Of a DNA stretch of 35,942 nucleotides, positions 20,588-29,834 are shown one piece after another. The notes under the pieces were generated by a model that did no database searches, had not been told where the DNA came from, and was given only the letters and a program-made list of their open reading frames with translations. Both the position numbers and the translations under genes were made by a program. The DNA is taken from the IMG/VR virus record IMGVR_UViG_3300033571_002446, positions 1 through 35,942 of that record; one strand, 5' to 3'. Positions within the stretch are counted from its first letter, which is position 1. The number at the start of each line of letters is the position of its first letter. This DNA comes from a virus.

Positions 20588-22015
20588 ATGGCTGGTACAT
20601 TACAATCGGTTCCAGGGTTTGCCCTACAACCAAGTACAGAGAAAAAAACTCTATCATCAAATTACATCACAAACTTCGATTTCTTAAATCAGTACTTACC
20701 TGATACATACGAAAAAGAATTTGAAAGATATGGTAACAGAACAATTGCATCTTTCTTAAGAGCAGTTGGTGCTGAGATGCCATCTAACTCTGACCTTATC
20801 AAATGGGCAGAACAAGGACGTTTACATACTAAGTACATCAACTGTACAACTACTGCTGCTTTAGGTGACGACACAGCTACGTTCACGGTTAATGATACGT
20901 TAGTACCAGGAGCTACTACTACAAGTAGTGGACAAATCGCTTTCAGAATTGGTCAAACTGTTTTCATTTCTGATAACGCTTCTACTATTTCTAACAAAGC
21001 AATCATCACTGCTGTAAACTATGCTGCTGCTACTTTTACAGTTGCTTTCTACGAAGCTGGAGGTATTGGAGTTGCAGGTGCTGGTAAAGTATTTACATCT
21101 TTCGTTTACGGTTCTGAGTTCAAAAAAGGAACTGAAGGAATGGTTGAATCAGTTGAGCCATCAGATTTCATCTTCGAGAACTCTCCAATCATCATCAAAG
21201 ATAAGTATGCAGTTTCAGGTTCTGAAATGGCACAAATCGGATGGGTTGAGGTTACAACAGAAAATGGAGCTACTGGTTACTTATGGTACATCAAAGCTGA
21301 GCACGAAACTCGTTTACGTTTCGAAGACTACTTAGAAATGTCTATGATTGAAGCTGTTCCAGCTGAGACTAACTCAGGTGCTGCTGCTACATCAGGTTAC
21401 GTTGGTAATAAAGGTTCTGAAGGTTTATTCTACGTTGTAGGACAAAGAGGTAACGTTTATGCTGGTGGTAACCCAACTACTTTAGCTGATTTCGATTCAA
21501 TTATCCAAAGATTAGATAAGCAAGGTGCTATTCAAGAGAATGCATTATTTGTTAACCGTCAATTCTCTTTCGATATCGACGATATGTTAGCTGCACAAAA
21601 CTCTTACGGAGCAGGTGGTACTTCATACGGTTTATTCGATAACGATAAGGATATGGCATTAAACTTAGGATTTACAGGGTTCAGAAGAGGTTACGACTTC
21701 TACAAAACTGACTGGAAATACTTAAACGATGCTACTACTCGTGGTGGTATTACAGGTGGTGCTGTAAACGGAGTTTTAGTTCCAGCTGGTTCTACAACTG
21801 TTTACGATCAAGTATTAGGTAAAAACGCTAAGAGACCATTCTTACACGTAAGATACCGTGCTTCTGAAACTGAAGACAGACGTTACAAAACGTGGATCAC
21901 TGGATCTGCTGGAGGAGCTTCTACTTCAAGCTTAGATGCAATGGAAGTTCATTTCTTATCAGAAAGAGCTTTATGTACTTTAGGTGCTAACAATTTCGTG
22001 TTGTTCGAAAACTAG
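20588..22015 (+). CDS. Major capsid protein
   Basis: 475-aa shell protein, HK97-type fold inferred. Position after the scaffold and use of frequent codons fit a highly expressed protein. An N-arm (to about 60, NFDFLNQYLPDTYEKEFERYG) is followed by an inserted Thr/Ala-rich beta domain (about 85-175). A core follows with ATSGYVGNKGSEGLFYVV and a glycine-rich E-loop-like section, and the C-terminus ends in LSERALCTLGANNFVLFEN. A strong terminator follows 14 bases later. Confidence 0.88.
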   Translation: MAGTLQSVPGFALQPSTEKKTLSSNYITNFDFLNQYLPDTYEKEFERYGNRTIASFLRAVGAEMPSNSDLIKWAEQGRLHTKYINCTTTAALGDDTATFTVNDTLVPGATTTSSGQIAFRIGQTVFISDNASTISNKAIITAVNYAAATFTVAFYEAGGIGVAGAGKVFTSFVYGSEFKKGTEGMVESVEPSDFIFENSPIIIKDKYAVSGSEMAQIGWVEVTTENGATGYLWYIKAEHETRLRFEDYLEMSMIEAVPAETNSGAAATSGYVGNKGSEGLFYVVGQRGNVYAGGNPTTLADFDSIIQRLDKQGAIQENALFVNRQFSFDIDDMLAAQNSYGAGGTSYGLFDNDKDMALNLGFTGFRRGYDFYKTDWKYLNDATTRGGITGGAVNGVLVPAGSTTVYDQVLGKNAKRPFLHVRYRASETEDRRYKTWITGSAGGASTSSLDAMEVHFLSERALCTLGANNFVLFEN

Positions 22016-22028
22016 GATTAAATAAAAG

Positions 22029-22065
22029 ACTTGGGGTGGCAAATCGTCACCCTAAGTTATTTTTT
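22029..22065 (+). terminator. Strong intrinsic terminator after capsid gene
   Basis: ACTTGGGGTGGC and GTCACCCTAAGT arms pair over 12 bp (two G-U pairs) with an AAAT loop region, then TTATTTTTT. It limits read-through from the capsid gene into the 248-aa gene. Confidence 0.85.
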
Positions 22066-22092
22066 AAATTACAATAAATTAAATCAGATCAA

Positions 22093-22839
22093 ATGAAAAA
22101 CTCAGTAAAAGTTTCAGAAGACAAAATCTATGTCTTAAAAAGAAAGTTCAAGCCTTTGAGCTACATGTTACCGTCTAAAAACACAAGCAGATCAAATCTG
22201 TTTTATTTTGATGAAACAAAACAAACAAACAGAGCGTTAAGATACGCTAAAAATCAAAAAAGTCCTTTTGAAGACATGCAAGATGGTAATCTAATTTTAG
22301 AGCCTATTGTATTTGTTGATGGAGCATTAAGCGTTCCAAAAAACAATCCTGTTCTGCAAGAGTTCTTAAGTTACCATCCTGGTAATGGTACAATATTTGA
22401 AGAAGTAAACACTGAAAAGGATGCCTCTTCTGAAATTGAAAAATTAAACTACGAGTTAGATGCTCAGTTATCTGCAAGGGATTTAACTATTGAAAAGTTA
22501 GAAACTGTCGCTCGTGTTTTATTAGGTTCTAAAATTGACAAGATGTCTACAGCCGAGCTTAAGAGAGATGTTTTAATTTACGCTAAGAGAAGTCCTCAAG
22601 ATTTCTTAGAGGTCTTAAATGATCCAATGCTAGAATTACAAAATACTGCTGCTAAATTTTTAGATCAAAACTTGTTAACTCTTAGAAATAACAACAAGGA
22701 CATCTATTATAATTTACCTCAGAACAAGAAAAAATTATTGACAGTTCCTTTCGGTGAGGATCCATTATTTATTTTAACATCATTCCTACAATCAGATGAG
22801 GGTATTGAAGTGTTAAGATTACTGGAGAACAAGCTGTAA
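22093..22839 (+). CDS. Conserved virion-associated protein of unknown role, 248 aa
   Basis: 248-aa protein after the capsid gene, between two terminators and without a promoter box of its own, so its expression depends on read-through and should be lower than that of the capsid gene. The N-terminal half is mixed (KIYVLKRKFKPLSYMLPSKN, then LEPIVFVDGALSVPKNNPVL); the C-terminal half is helical with a coiled coil around 120-140. Possibly a head or connector accessory. No named family recognised. Confidence 0.65.
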   Translation: MKNSVKVSEDKIYVLKRKFKPLSYMLPSKNTSRSNLFYFDETKQTNRALRYAKNQKSPFEDMQDGNLILEPIVFVDGALSVPKNNPVLQEFLSYHPGNGTIFEEVNTEKDASSEIEKLNYELDAQLSARDLTIEKLETVARVLLGSKIDKMSTAELKRDVLIYAKRSPQDFLEVLNDPMLELQNTAAKFLDQNLLTLRNNNKDIYYNLPQNKKKLLTVPFGEDPLFILTSFLQSDEGIEVLRLLENKL

Positions 22840-22861
22840 GTTTTTATAGATTATTACAAAT

Positions 22862-22890
22862 AAGCACTCTATTTTAGGGTGCTTTTTTTT
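22862..22890 (+). terminator. Intrinsic terminator after the 248-aa gene
   Basis: Arms AAGCACTCTA and TAGGGTGCTT pair over 10 bp (one G-U) with a TTT loop and are followed by further T residues. Immediately followed by a promoter box. Confidence 0.85.
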
Positions 22891-22892
22891 AT

Positions 22893-22900
22893 TATCTTTG
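22893..22900 (+). promoter_or_regulatory. Promoter of the 96-aa gene
   Basis: TATCTTTG, full -7 match, only two bases after the preceding terminator T run and 31 bases before the ATG at 22932. Confidence 0.7.
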
Positions 22901-22931
22901 CAAAATATTATTAACGTTAAAAAATAAAAAA

Positions 22932-23222
22932 ATGGAAAAATTTTTAAGAATCCCTGTAACAAACGAACAAACTCAAATTCTTTCGGCTACAGGAATTGTG
23001 TTGATTGAGCAGGAATCAGCAACAACAGTACACGTTCACTACAAATCAAGTACAGCAACAGACGTTGTAACTATTACACATGCGTCAGCAGGATCTGGAA
23101 ACGAAGCTATGCGTGATGCAATTCAAAACGCAGTAATTGCTTCACTAGAAGAAGGGTGGACTAAGGTTGCTTACGACGTGGTAAACTTACCATTCGCTGT
23201 TTCAGGAATTACTATTGCGTAA
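22932..23222 (+). CDS. Small abundant virion protein candidate, 96 aa
   Basis: 96-aa protein expressed as a single-gene unit: terminator plus promoter in front, and the same cassette behind. It looks like beta strands (LRIPVTNEQTQILSA, GIVLIEQESATTVHVHYK) and one helix (NEAMRDAIQNAVIASLEEG). Isolation from neighbours suggests high or separately timed expression, as for a head decoration protein. No family recognised. Copies of the flanking cassette could let the gene be lost or exchanged by recombination. Confidence 0.7.
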   Translation: MEKFLRIPVTNEQTQILSATGIVLIEQESATTVHVHYKSSTATDVVTITHASAGSGNEAMRDAIQNAVIASLEEGWTKVAYDVVNLPFAVSGITIA

Positions 23223-23246
23223 CACCTTTTACACTATTACAAAAAT

Positions 23247-23276
23247 AAGCGCTCTATTTTAGGGTGCTTTTTTTTT
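23247..23276 (+). terminator. Intrinsic terminator after the 96-aa gene
   Basis: Arms AAGCGCTCTA and TAGGGTGCTT pair over 10 bp (two G-U) around a TTT loop, followed by more T residues. Confidence 0.85.
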
Positions 23277-23278
23277 AG

Positions 23279-23286
23279 TATCTTTG
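23279..23286 (+). promoter_or_regulatory. Promoter of the ring/tail operon
   Basis: TATCTTTG, full -7 match, 16 bases before ATG 23303. Likely drives the head-tail connector and tail genes. Confidence 0.7.
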
Positions 23287-23302
23287 TAAAAACTTTTTAA
23301 AT

Positions 23303-23998
23303 ATGATTAATTCAGTAAGAGCTACTGTAATGTCTGCTGCTAATAAGAATAACTTTGGTTACATTACACCAGAGGATTTTAATTTATTTGCAAAGCAGGC
23401 TCAGCTTTCTATTTTCGAGGACTACTTTTACCAGTATAATTTATGGATTATAAAGCAGAACGTTAGACAATCTGGTTCAGGTCTTTCTGATATTGTAAGA
23501 AACATTGAAAATGTAATAGATGGTTTGTCTGTTGTTAACGCATTAACACCTGTGCCTACAACTTCTAACTTTGCAATTCCTACAGACTGCTACTACATTA
23601 ATAGTTTAAGATATGCAAATAAAGAGATTGATAAGGTTACTGCTGATAAGATTTTATATCTTAATTCATCAAACCTTACTGCACCTAGTACACTATATCC
23701 TGCCTATGTTTTAAATGGTGCATTAGCTACTGTTTATCCAACAACTATAACGTCTGGTGTATCTCTTCAGTATATAAGATACCCAAGAGACCCTAAGTGG
23801 ACATACACAAACATAGTAGGAGGTGAGCCCTTGTTTGATCAGTCAGCTAATGACTACCAAGACTTTGAGCTTCCTTTAACTGATGAACCTTTATTGGTTT
23901 CTAAGATACTAGAGTTTGCTGGATTATCTATTAGAGAGATGGAGGTTAATACATTTGGTAATAACGAAGAATTAAAGAATCAACAAGTACAAGGATAA
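23303..23998 (+). CDS. Head-tail connector (ring) protein, 231 aa
   Basis: 231-aa protein whose pattern fits the first ring protein of podoviral connectors: N-terminal helices (YITPEDFNLFAKQAQLSIFEDYF), a middle strand region with TSNFAIPTDCYYINSLRYAN, and an LPLTDEPLLVSKILEFAGLSIRE segment near the C-terminus that is typical of connector/adaptor proteins in phages of Bacteroidota. It precedes the second ring protein and tail hub in the order seen in related podophages. Confidence 0.7.
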   Translation: MINSVRATVMSAANKNNFGYITPEDFNLFAKQAQLSIFEDYFYQYNLWIIKQNVRQSGSGLSDIVRNIENVIDGLSVVNALTPVPTTSNFAIPTDCYYINSLRYANKEIDKVTADKILYLNSSNLTAPSTLYPAYVLNGALATVYPTTITSGVSLQYIRYPRDPKWTYTNIVGGEPLFDQSANDYQDFELPLTDEPLLVSKILEFAGLSIREMEVNTFGNNEELKNQQVQG

Positions 23999-24001
23999 GA
24001 T

Positions 24002-24919
24002 ATGGCGTATTTAAACGGATACCAATACTACGAAAATTCTGGTGTATCACCTCAGGACCAAAACTGGGGTAACTACCAGTACACATCATTAGGAGATATT
24101 GTCAATAATTTTATGTTGATGTATGTCGGTAATGACAAACTTATAAATAACGTAAGTAAATATAACGTTTTATTTCATGCAAAAAGAGGTATTCAGGAGT
24201 TGAACTACGACGCAATGAAGGAAATTAAAGTCCTTGAGATGAGTGTAAGTGAAGACTTGAGATTTATTTTACCTCCAGACTACGTGAACTACGTTAGGAT
24301 TTCTATTTACAAAGACGGTGTACTAAGACCTTTATCTGAGAATATACAGGTGATGTCTAGTAACAGTTATCTTCAAGATAATGTCGGCAACGTCTTGTTT
24401 GATCATAATGGAGACATACTTGAGGGTACGTCTATATTAGATTATGACAGGATTACCAAGAAAAACAAAACAATTTATCTAGGTGGAGGGCCTTTTTACG
24501 GTAAGTACGGATGGTCTATTGATGGTAACTGGGTTTTTGATTACAAGGTTGGTGCTAGATTTGGATTGAACACAGAAACTGCAAACGCTAACCCTACATA
24601 TAATATTGACAAGGCTAACGGTGTTATAAATTTTAGCTCAGACATGGCTGACGAACTATGCGTTTTAGAATACATATCTGACGGTATGGAAGGAGGCGAC
24701 GATTCTAAAGTGAGTGTGAACAAACTTTTTGAGGATTACATATACGCATACGTTAAGTACGCTCTTTTAAATAACAAGACAGGAATTAATGAGTACGTGG
24801 TGAATAGAGCTAAGAAAGACAAAACAGCCCTTTTAAGAAACGCAAAAATAAGAATTAGTAATATGCACCCAGGAAGGTTATTAATGAACCTAAGAGGTCA
24901 AAACAAGTGGATAAAGTAG
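24002..24919 (+). CDS. Tail ring / tube protein, 305 aa
   Basis: 305-aa protein directly before the tail hub. It opens with GNYQYTSLGDIVNNFMLMYV, then HAKRGIQELNYDAMKEIKVLE and FILPPDYVNYVRISIYKDG, a pattern I associate with gp4-like tail tubular proteins and second ring proteins in podoviruses. It ends in a helical LLRNAKIRISNMHPGRLL segment. Starts 4 bases after the first ring gene and abuts the hub gene. Confidence 0.7.
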   Translation: MAYLNGYQYYENSGVSPQDQNWGNYQYTSLGDIVNNFMLMYVGNDKLINNVSKYNVLFHAKRGIQELNYDAMKEIKVLEMSVSEDLRFILPPDYVNYVRISIYKDGVLRPLSENIQVMSSNSYLQDNVGNVLFDHNGDILEGTSILDYDRITKKNKTIYLGGGPFYGKYGWSIDGNWVFDYKVGARFGLNTETANANPTYNIDKANGVINFSSDMADELCVLEYISDGMEGGDDSKVSVNKLFEDYIYAYVKYALLNNKTGINEYVVNRAKKDKTALLRNAKIRISNMHPGRLLMNLRGQNKWIK

Positions 24920-27900
24920 ATGGCAGGTTCAAATACAAACGAAGTCGTAACATTTATCGGTGGTAAAATGAACAAGTCTGTCGATGAGAGACTTTTACCA
25001 GATGGGGAATATATTGATGCATTAAACATAAGAATAGGCTCAACTGAATTAAGCAGTATGGGTGCTATTGAAAACGCTTTAGGTAACTCACAACTAACCT
25101 TTATCCCTGGTCTTACAGGAAACGCAGAATGCATAGGTGCCCTTGAGGACGGTGCAAATGAAACGATATACTGGTTCATTGCTGATCCAGGTGCCACTGA
25201 CATGATTGTATCTTACAATATTGGAACACAAACACTTAAGTACCACGTAAAGTCAGTTAGCGTTTTAAATTTCGATAAGAAGTACAGAATAAACGGAATA
25301 AACTTAATAGACGACTTATTGTTTTGGACGGACAACTTAAACCCTCCTAGAAAGATAAACGTAAAAAGAGCTTATCCATTTCCTAATCCTACTGATCAAA
25401 TAACAGAGGAGGATATTAATGTAATTGTAGCGCCTCCAACAGAAGCTCCTATCATTCAATTATTTAATGTTGCTGGAGAGGAAAACTATATAACGGATAA
25501 ATTTATTTCTTTCTCTTATAGGTATAAATACCTAGACGGAGAATACAGTGCTCTATCTAAGTTTACAGATATAGCATTCGAACCAGGTCCATTTAATATT
25601 GACTACTCTACATACACAAACACTGGTATGGAGAATCTACTTAACGCAGTTAGAGTTTCTTTTGACACTGGTGACGATAATGTTGTAGGTGTTGACGTTT
25701 GCTTTAAGTATTCAACATCTAGCATTGTTAATGTTATAGAAAAGTACGATAAAGAAGAGCAAGGATGGGCTAGTAATACCACTCAAGAGGTATTATTTAA
25801 TAACAAAAAGATATACACTGTTTTACCAGAAAGTGAACTATTAAGACTTTATGACAACGTACCTTTAGTATCTAAAGCCCAAACAACAATGGGTAATAGA
25901 ATTTTTTACGGTAACTATGTTGACGGTTACGATATTGATGTAAATCTAGATTATGATGTAAAAGGACTTAGTGAACCTATAAGTGTTGATAGATTTAATT
26001 TAACAGAAACAAGCGGAGCTCCTTATAGTATAGACCCTTCATTTGTAAGCACTATAGATAATTCTAAAATAAATATAGACCTGTCTAACGCTGAATTAAA
26101 AGAAGGTTATACATTGACTATAGACTTTAATTTAATACATAACAGGTTTAGCGGAAGTTCTTTATATCCTACTGGAGCCCCAATAAATATATTTCAAGAG
26201 ATATTTTACTACACATTCCCTAGGGATTATACAAGTGTTTTTGATTTAGGTACAGACCAAAGTTTTATAGATGCCTTATACACACATAAACCTATAGCTA
26301 ATTGCTCTGAAGGATTGTCTTTTACCGATTTATTTAACTGTTCTCTTATTACTAAACAAATATCAGGAGGTGTTCCAGCATGGACTAAAACTGGTAGTGG
26401 TATATCTAATAACGATGGAGGCTTTGAAATATCAGTGGCTAATGGATCAAATGTATTAGGTATTCAGGTTCCAGCTATGGAGTTCTCTGTAGAATATCCT
26501 ACTGGTACAATGAATTATGCTTACGAGTACTTTGAAAATGTTTCTACAGAGGCTTATATAACAAATCCTGGTAGCAAGAAAAGCTTGCATAGTAACAGGG
26601 ATTATGAGTTAGCTATGGTTTATATGGATGATTATGGAAGAAGAAGCACTGCTTTAACTGTAACAAATAACACGGTATTTTTTCCAGCATCTACATCAGA
26701 CTCTAGAAACTTCTTGCAGGTAAAGGTAAACAATGTCGCTCCATCTTGGGCTAAAAAATACGAGTTTGTATTAAAGCCTTCAAAAGCAGATTACGAAACT
26801 ATTTTTTGTAATATATTCTTCGTAGATGACGACGGTTATACTTGGTTTAAACTAGATGGAGACAACAGAAGTAAGGTAAGAAACGATCAAAGACTTATAG
26901 TAAAAAAAGACTCTTCTGGAGTTTTAAATAGTTTGGTAACAACAAAGGTTTTAGATATAGAGGCTAAATCTAGTGGTTTTATAGGTGGAGGTGCTTTAGA
27001 GCCAGCTGGCACCTATATGAAATTAAAGGCTTCTAATTTTCAGGCTACTTATTTTGAAAATTCTTTTATATCAAGACAAATTGTAAGTTTAGGAGAATCT
27101 TATACTATAGCTCAAATTCCTTTTTTTCAGGATAATCCAGAATACGATAACACGCTACCTGTAGATCCTGGTAATCAACCATACATGCCTATACCTATTC
27201 CAGCTGGATCTTTAATTACAATGAGAATCCAATTTAAAAGAAATGGTGCAGGAAGAAGATGTGGATCAAGGATTTATGATTACGATAAAAACTTTGTATC
27301 AAATCAGGATTATAATAGCCTTTATGACTTTATACAGGGACAACAAATAGACCTTACCAACGGGGTTAGTTCTGGAGACGACGACGTAGTTAACCTAAAT
27401 GTTCAGACATCTGTAATAGCTGATTATAAACCAGCTATACCTTTTGCTTATGTTGGATCTGTACCTGCGATAAACAGCGTTAATCAATATCAATTCGCAG
27501 AGGGTTATATTGGTAACAACACAGCAAACCCAAAAGACGGAAGGCTTTACCTTGTTTTAAGAAGTGGAACGCCTTACTGTAGTGGAAAGAGCTCCGATTT
27601 GTATGGATACATAAATATACAGCAAGCTACTTCTTCGTTTATTTTTGAAACAGAACCTGCCGAAGCTAATGGTGAAATATTTTATGAAAATGATCAGGTA
27701 TTTGATATTGTAAACGGATTACATCAGGGTAACGTTTCTAATCAACCGTCTGCTCTTGGTTCAGCTGTTTCTAATCTTGACTTCTTTAACTGCTTCTCTT
27801 TTGGAAATGGATGTGAGAGTTATAAGATTGGAGACTCTTTAGTGGGCGCTCCTTTTTATATAGGTAGTAGGGTTACTGCTGTTTCTCAGGAGGACTACAG

Positions 27901-29833
27901 GTCAGCTCATAGATATGCTTCAATAACGTACAGCGGTATATATAATCAAGACACAAACATAAATAAGTTAAATGAATACAACTTAGCTCTAGCTAACTAC
28001 AGAGACTTAGAAAAAGTATTTGGTAGTATAGAGATATTATACGGAAGAAAAACAGACCTTCTTGTTCTTCAGGAGGACAAGATTTCTTACGTGTTACAAG
28101 GAAAAAACTTACTATCTGACGCAGCTGGAGGTGGAGCAATAACTTCTATACCAGAGGTTTTAGGTACTCAGATATCAAGAATAGAGGAGAATGGAATAAG
28201 CAATAATCCAGATAGTTTTTCTGTTTATGGCCCAGAGATTTTCTTTACAGATGTAAAGAGATCTGCTGTATTAAACTTAAGAGGAGGTTCTTATAACTCT
28301 GATCAGCTAGCTTTTATATCTGATTTAGGTATGAAACACTGGTTTAGAGATGAATTTAAAAACTCATTAAATAACCTAAAAATAGGTGGATACGATCCTT
28401 ACATGAGTGAGTACGTTTTATCCTTGAAGGATGAGTTATTACCAGTTCCTGATGATGAAGTGCCTTGCGGTAGTGTTGTTTCAAAATACAACAGCAGTGA
28501 GGAGAGTACTTACTATGTAAATTTAGGTAAAACAATAGGGCAGGTAACATTCAATGTAGAGGTTACGGATGGTGACTTGAATTTACTTGTTGAGTATAAT
28601 GATGTAATTATTTTTAACGAAAAAATAGATGAAGATTCTGAGGTTGTGTTTGATAAAACATCATTTGAACCAGAGTTAGCAAGAATTACTGTAATACCTA
28701 ATAATGCTACATTTACAATATCTTCTCCATGTCCAGAGCTTGAGCCTTTGACTGTGGTTAAGGTTGTTCTTAATTCACCAGCATCTCAAGGTTTAACAAC
28801 TCATACAAAATATAGATGGTCTCTTGGAGCTGATTTAAGTCCTTACGACATTGAATTTATAAACCTAAGTTCTACTGGTGTTTCTCTTTATGAGTTAGTA
28901 AGCGGGCTTACTTCAGAAGGAACAATACCTGCAATAGGTAGTGATATAGCGTTAGTTTCTGTTAAAGAAGCTGGAGATACTTATGATTTTGATAATTCAA
29001 ACTCATTCAAGTATTTAGTTTCAAATACTCTTTACGATGTGCCTTCATTAATACCTTTACTAAATAATGTTGAACCTATAACAAATCCTTCAACAGGAAC
29101 GTATCAGGCAGTTATAAATGACTTTGATTATACTGGAGTTTACTTATACTTGGTATGGGATTTAAGGATATCTAATAGAGTTTCTCTTTGTTATAGCGAC
29201 GTGGATGAATACGATGTGTGCTGTAATTGTACAGAGCCTTTAGATTACTACATTAATTCTAGTACGTTTTCAGGAGCTACAGCTGTGTTCACTGATTCTA
29301 ATTTAACAGCACTTGCTGACGATGGATGGTATCAGTTAGGAGGTACTTACAGACAACAATTATCTGGTGTATTACTAGACCCTGTATCGTGCCCAGATTG
29401 TGCAGCATGTACAACTTGGTCTGGAGGTACATTTAAAGGGGCTGGAGATTTTGAAGCTTCATTTAGTTACTTAGATTGTGATAAAGAACGTCAAGAAATA
29501 CTTGTTCCTATACCCGCTAACGCAACACCTGAAATACCAATGGCTTACGAGGTAAACCTAGGAGAGGGAGTTTGTGTAATACCAGGAAGTATTGAGTTGC
29601 TTATACCTTCTGTAATTCCTGCTTTAACAATTGAGTATGGAGACGAATGCGATGTGCCTCCTATTGATTGCTTAGAATGGACCGCTAGCGCTGATGGATT
29701 CCCAGGAATGGTGTACTACACGGATTGCGCTGGAGATCCTCAAGAAATTTTTGTAGACACAACACTTACATTTTGCGCTATTAGTGCAACATCTGGAGGA
29801 CCAATACTAAGTATAAACGGAGATTGTATATAA
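24920..29833 (+). CDS. Giant tail hub (muzzle/stabilisation-type) protein, 1637 aa
   Basis: Largest complete gene in the window. The opening FIGGKMNKSVDERLLPDGEY and the following LFWTDNLNPPRKINVKRA segment, at the distal end of the connector genes, match tail stabilisation or muzzle proteins of Bacteroidota podophages, including crAss-like ones, as I know them. Mostly beta structure with propeller-like stretches to about 1230. The last 230 residues are Cys-rich modules (CCNCTEPLDYYINSS; SCPDCAACTTW; YLDCDKERQEI; YYTDCAGDPQEIFV), probably added domains at the tip. No frameshift. Confidence 0.8.
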   Translation: MAGSNTNEVVTFIGGKMNKSVDERLLPDGEYIDALNIRIGSTELSSMGAIENALGNSQLTFIPGLTGNAECIGALEDGANETIYWFIADPGATDMIVSYNIGTQTLKYHVKSVSVLNFDKKYRINGINLIDDLLFWTDNLNPPRKINVKRAYPFPNPTDQITEEDINVIVAPPTEAPIIQLFNVAGEENYITDKFISFSYRYKYLDGEYSALSKFTDIAFEPGPFNIDYSTYTNTGMENLLNAVRVSFDTGDDNVVGVDVCFKYSTSSIVNVIEKYDKEEQGWASNTTQEVLFNNKKIYTVLPESELLRLYDNVPLVSKAQTTMGNRIFYGNYVDGYDIDVNLDYDVKGLSEPISVDRFNLTETSGAPYSIDPSFVSTIDNSKINIDLSNAELKEGYTLTIDFNLIHNRFSGSSLYPTGAPINIFQEIFYYTFPRDYTSVFDLGTDQSFIDALYTHKPIANCSEGLSFTDLFNCSLITKQISGGVPAWTKTGSGISNNDGGFEISVANGSNVLGIQVPAMEFSVEYPTGTMNYAYEYFENVSTEAYITNPGSKKSLHSNRDYELAMVYMDDYGRRSTALTVTNNTVFFPASTSDSRNFLQVKVNNVAPSWAKKYEFVLKPSKADYETIFCNIFFVDDDGYTWFKLDGDNRSKVRNDQRLIVKKDSSGVLNSLVTTKVLDIEAKSSGFIGGGALEPAGTYMKLKASNFQATYFENSFISRQIVSLGESYTIAQIPFFQDNPEYDNTLPVDPGNQPYMPIPIPAGSLITMRIQFKRNGAGRRCGSRIYDYDKNFVSNQDYNSLYDFIQGQQIDLTNGVSSGDDDVVNLNVQTSVIADYKPAIPFAYVGSVPAINSVNQYQFAEGYIGNNTANPKDGRLYLVLRSGTPYCSGKSSDLYGYINIQQATSSFIFETEPAEANGEIFYENDQVFDIVNGLHQGNVSNQPSALGSAVSNLDFFNCFSFGNGCESYKIGDSLVGAPFYIGSRVTAVSQEDYRSAHRYASITYSGIYNQDTNINKLNEYNLALANYRDLEKVFGSIEILYGRKTDLLVLQEDKISYVLQGKNLLSDAAGGGAITSIPEVLGTQISRIEENGISNNPDSFSVYGPEIFFTDVKRSAVLNLRGGSYNSDQLAFISDLGMKHWFRDEFKNSLNNLKIGGYDPYMSEYVLSLKDELLPVPDDEVPCGSVVSKYNSSEESTYYVNLGKTIGQVTFNVEVTDGDLNLLVEYNDVIIFNEKIDEDSEVVFDKTSFEPELARITVIPNNATFTISSPCPELEPLTVVKVVLNSPASQGLTTHTKYRWSLGADLSPYDIEFINLSSTGVSLYELVSGLTSEGTIPAIGSDIALVSVKEAGDTYDFDNSNSFKYLVSNTLYDVPSLIPLLNNVEPITNPSTGTYQAVINDFDYTGVYLYLVWDLRISNRVSLCYSDVDEYDVCCNCTEPLDYYINSSTFSGATAVFTDSNLTALADDGWYQLGGTYRQQLSGVLLDPVSCPDCAACTTWSGGTFKGAGDFEASFSYLDCDKERQEILVPIPANATPEIPMAYEVNLGEGVCVIPGSIELLIPSVIPALTIEYGDECDVPPIDCLEWTASADGFPGMVYYTDCAGDPQEIFVDTTLTFCAISATSGGPILSINGDCI

Positions 29834-29834
29834 C

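Larger units (their letters stand above)
22852..22904 (+). repeat. Terminator-promoter cassette, copy 1
   Basis: About 50 bases repeated almost exactly at 23235-23291: TATTACAAA, terminator arms AAGCACTCTA/TAGGGTGCTT with a TTT loop and T run, then TATCTTTG and A-rich start. The two copies flank the 96-aa gene in direct orientation. Confidence 0.85.
23235..23291 (+). repeat. Terminator-promoter cassette, copy 2
   Basis: Second copy of the roughly 50-base cassette found at 22852-22904, with AAGCGCTCTA replacing AAGCACTCTA (G-U keeps the stem) and AGTATCTTTGTAAAA replacing ATTATCTTTGCAAAA. Confidence 0.85.
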
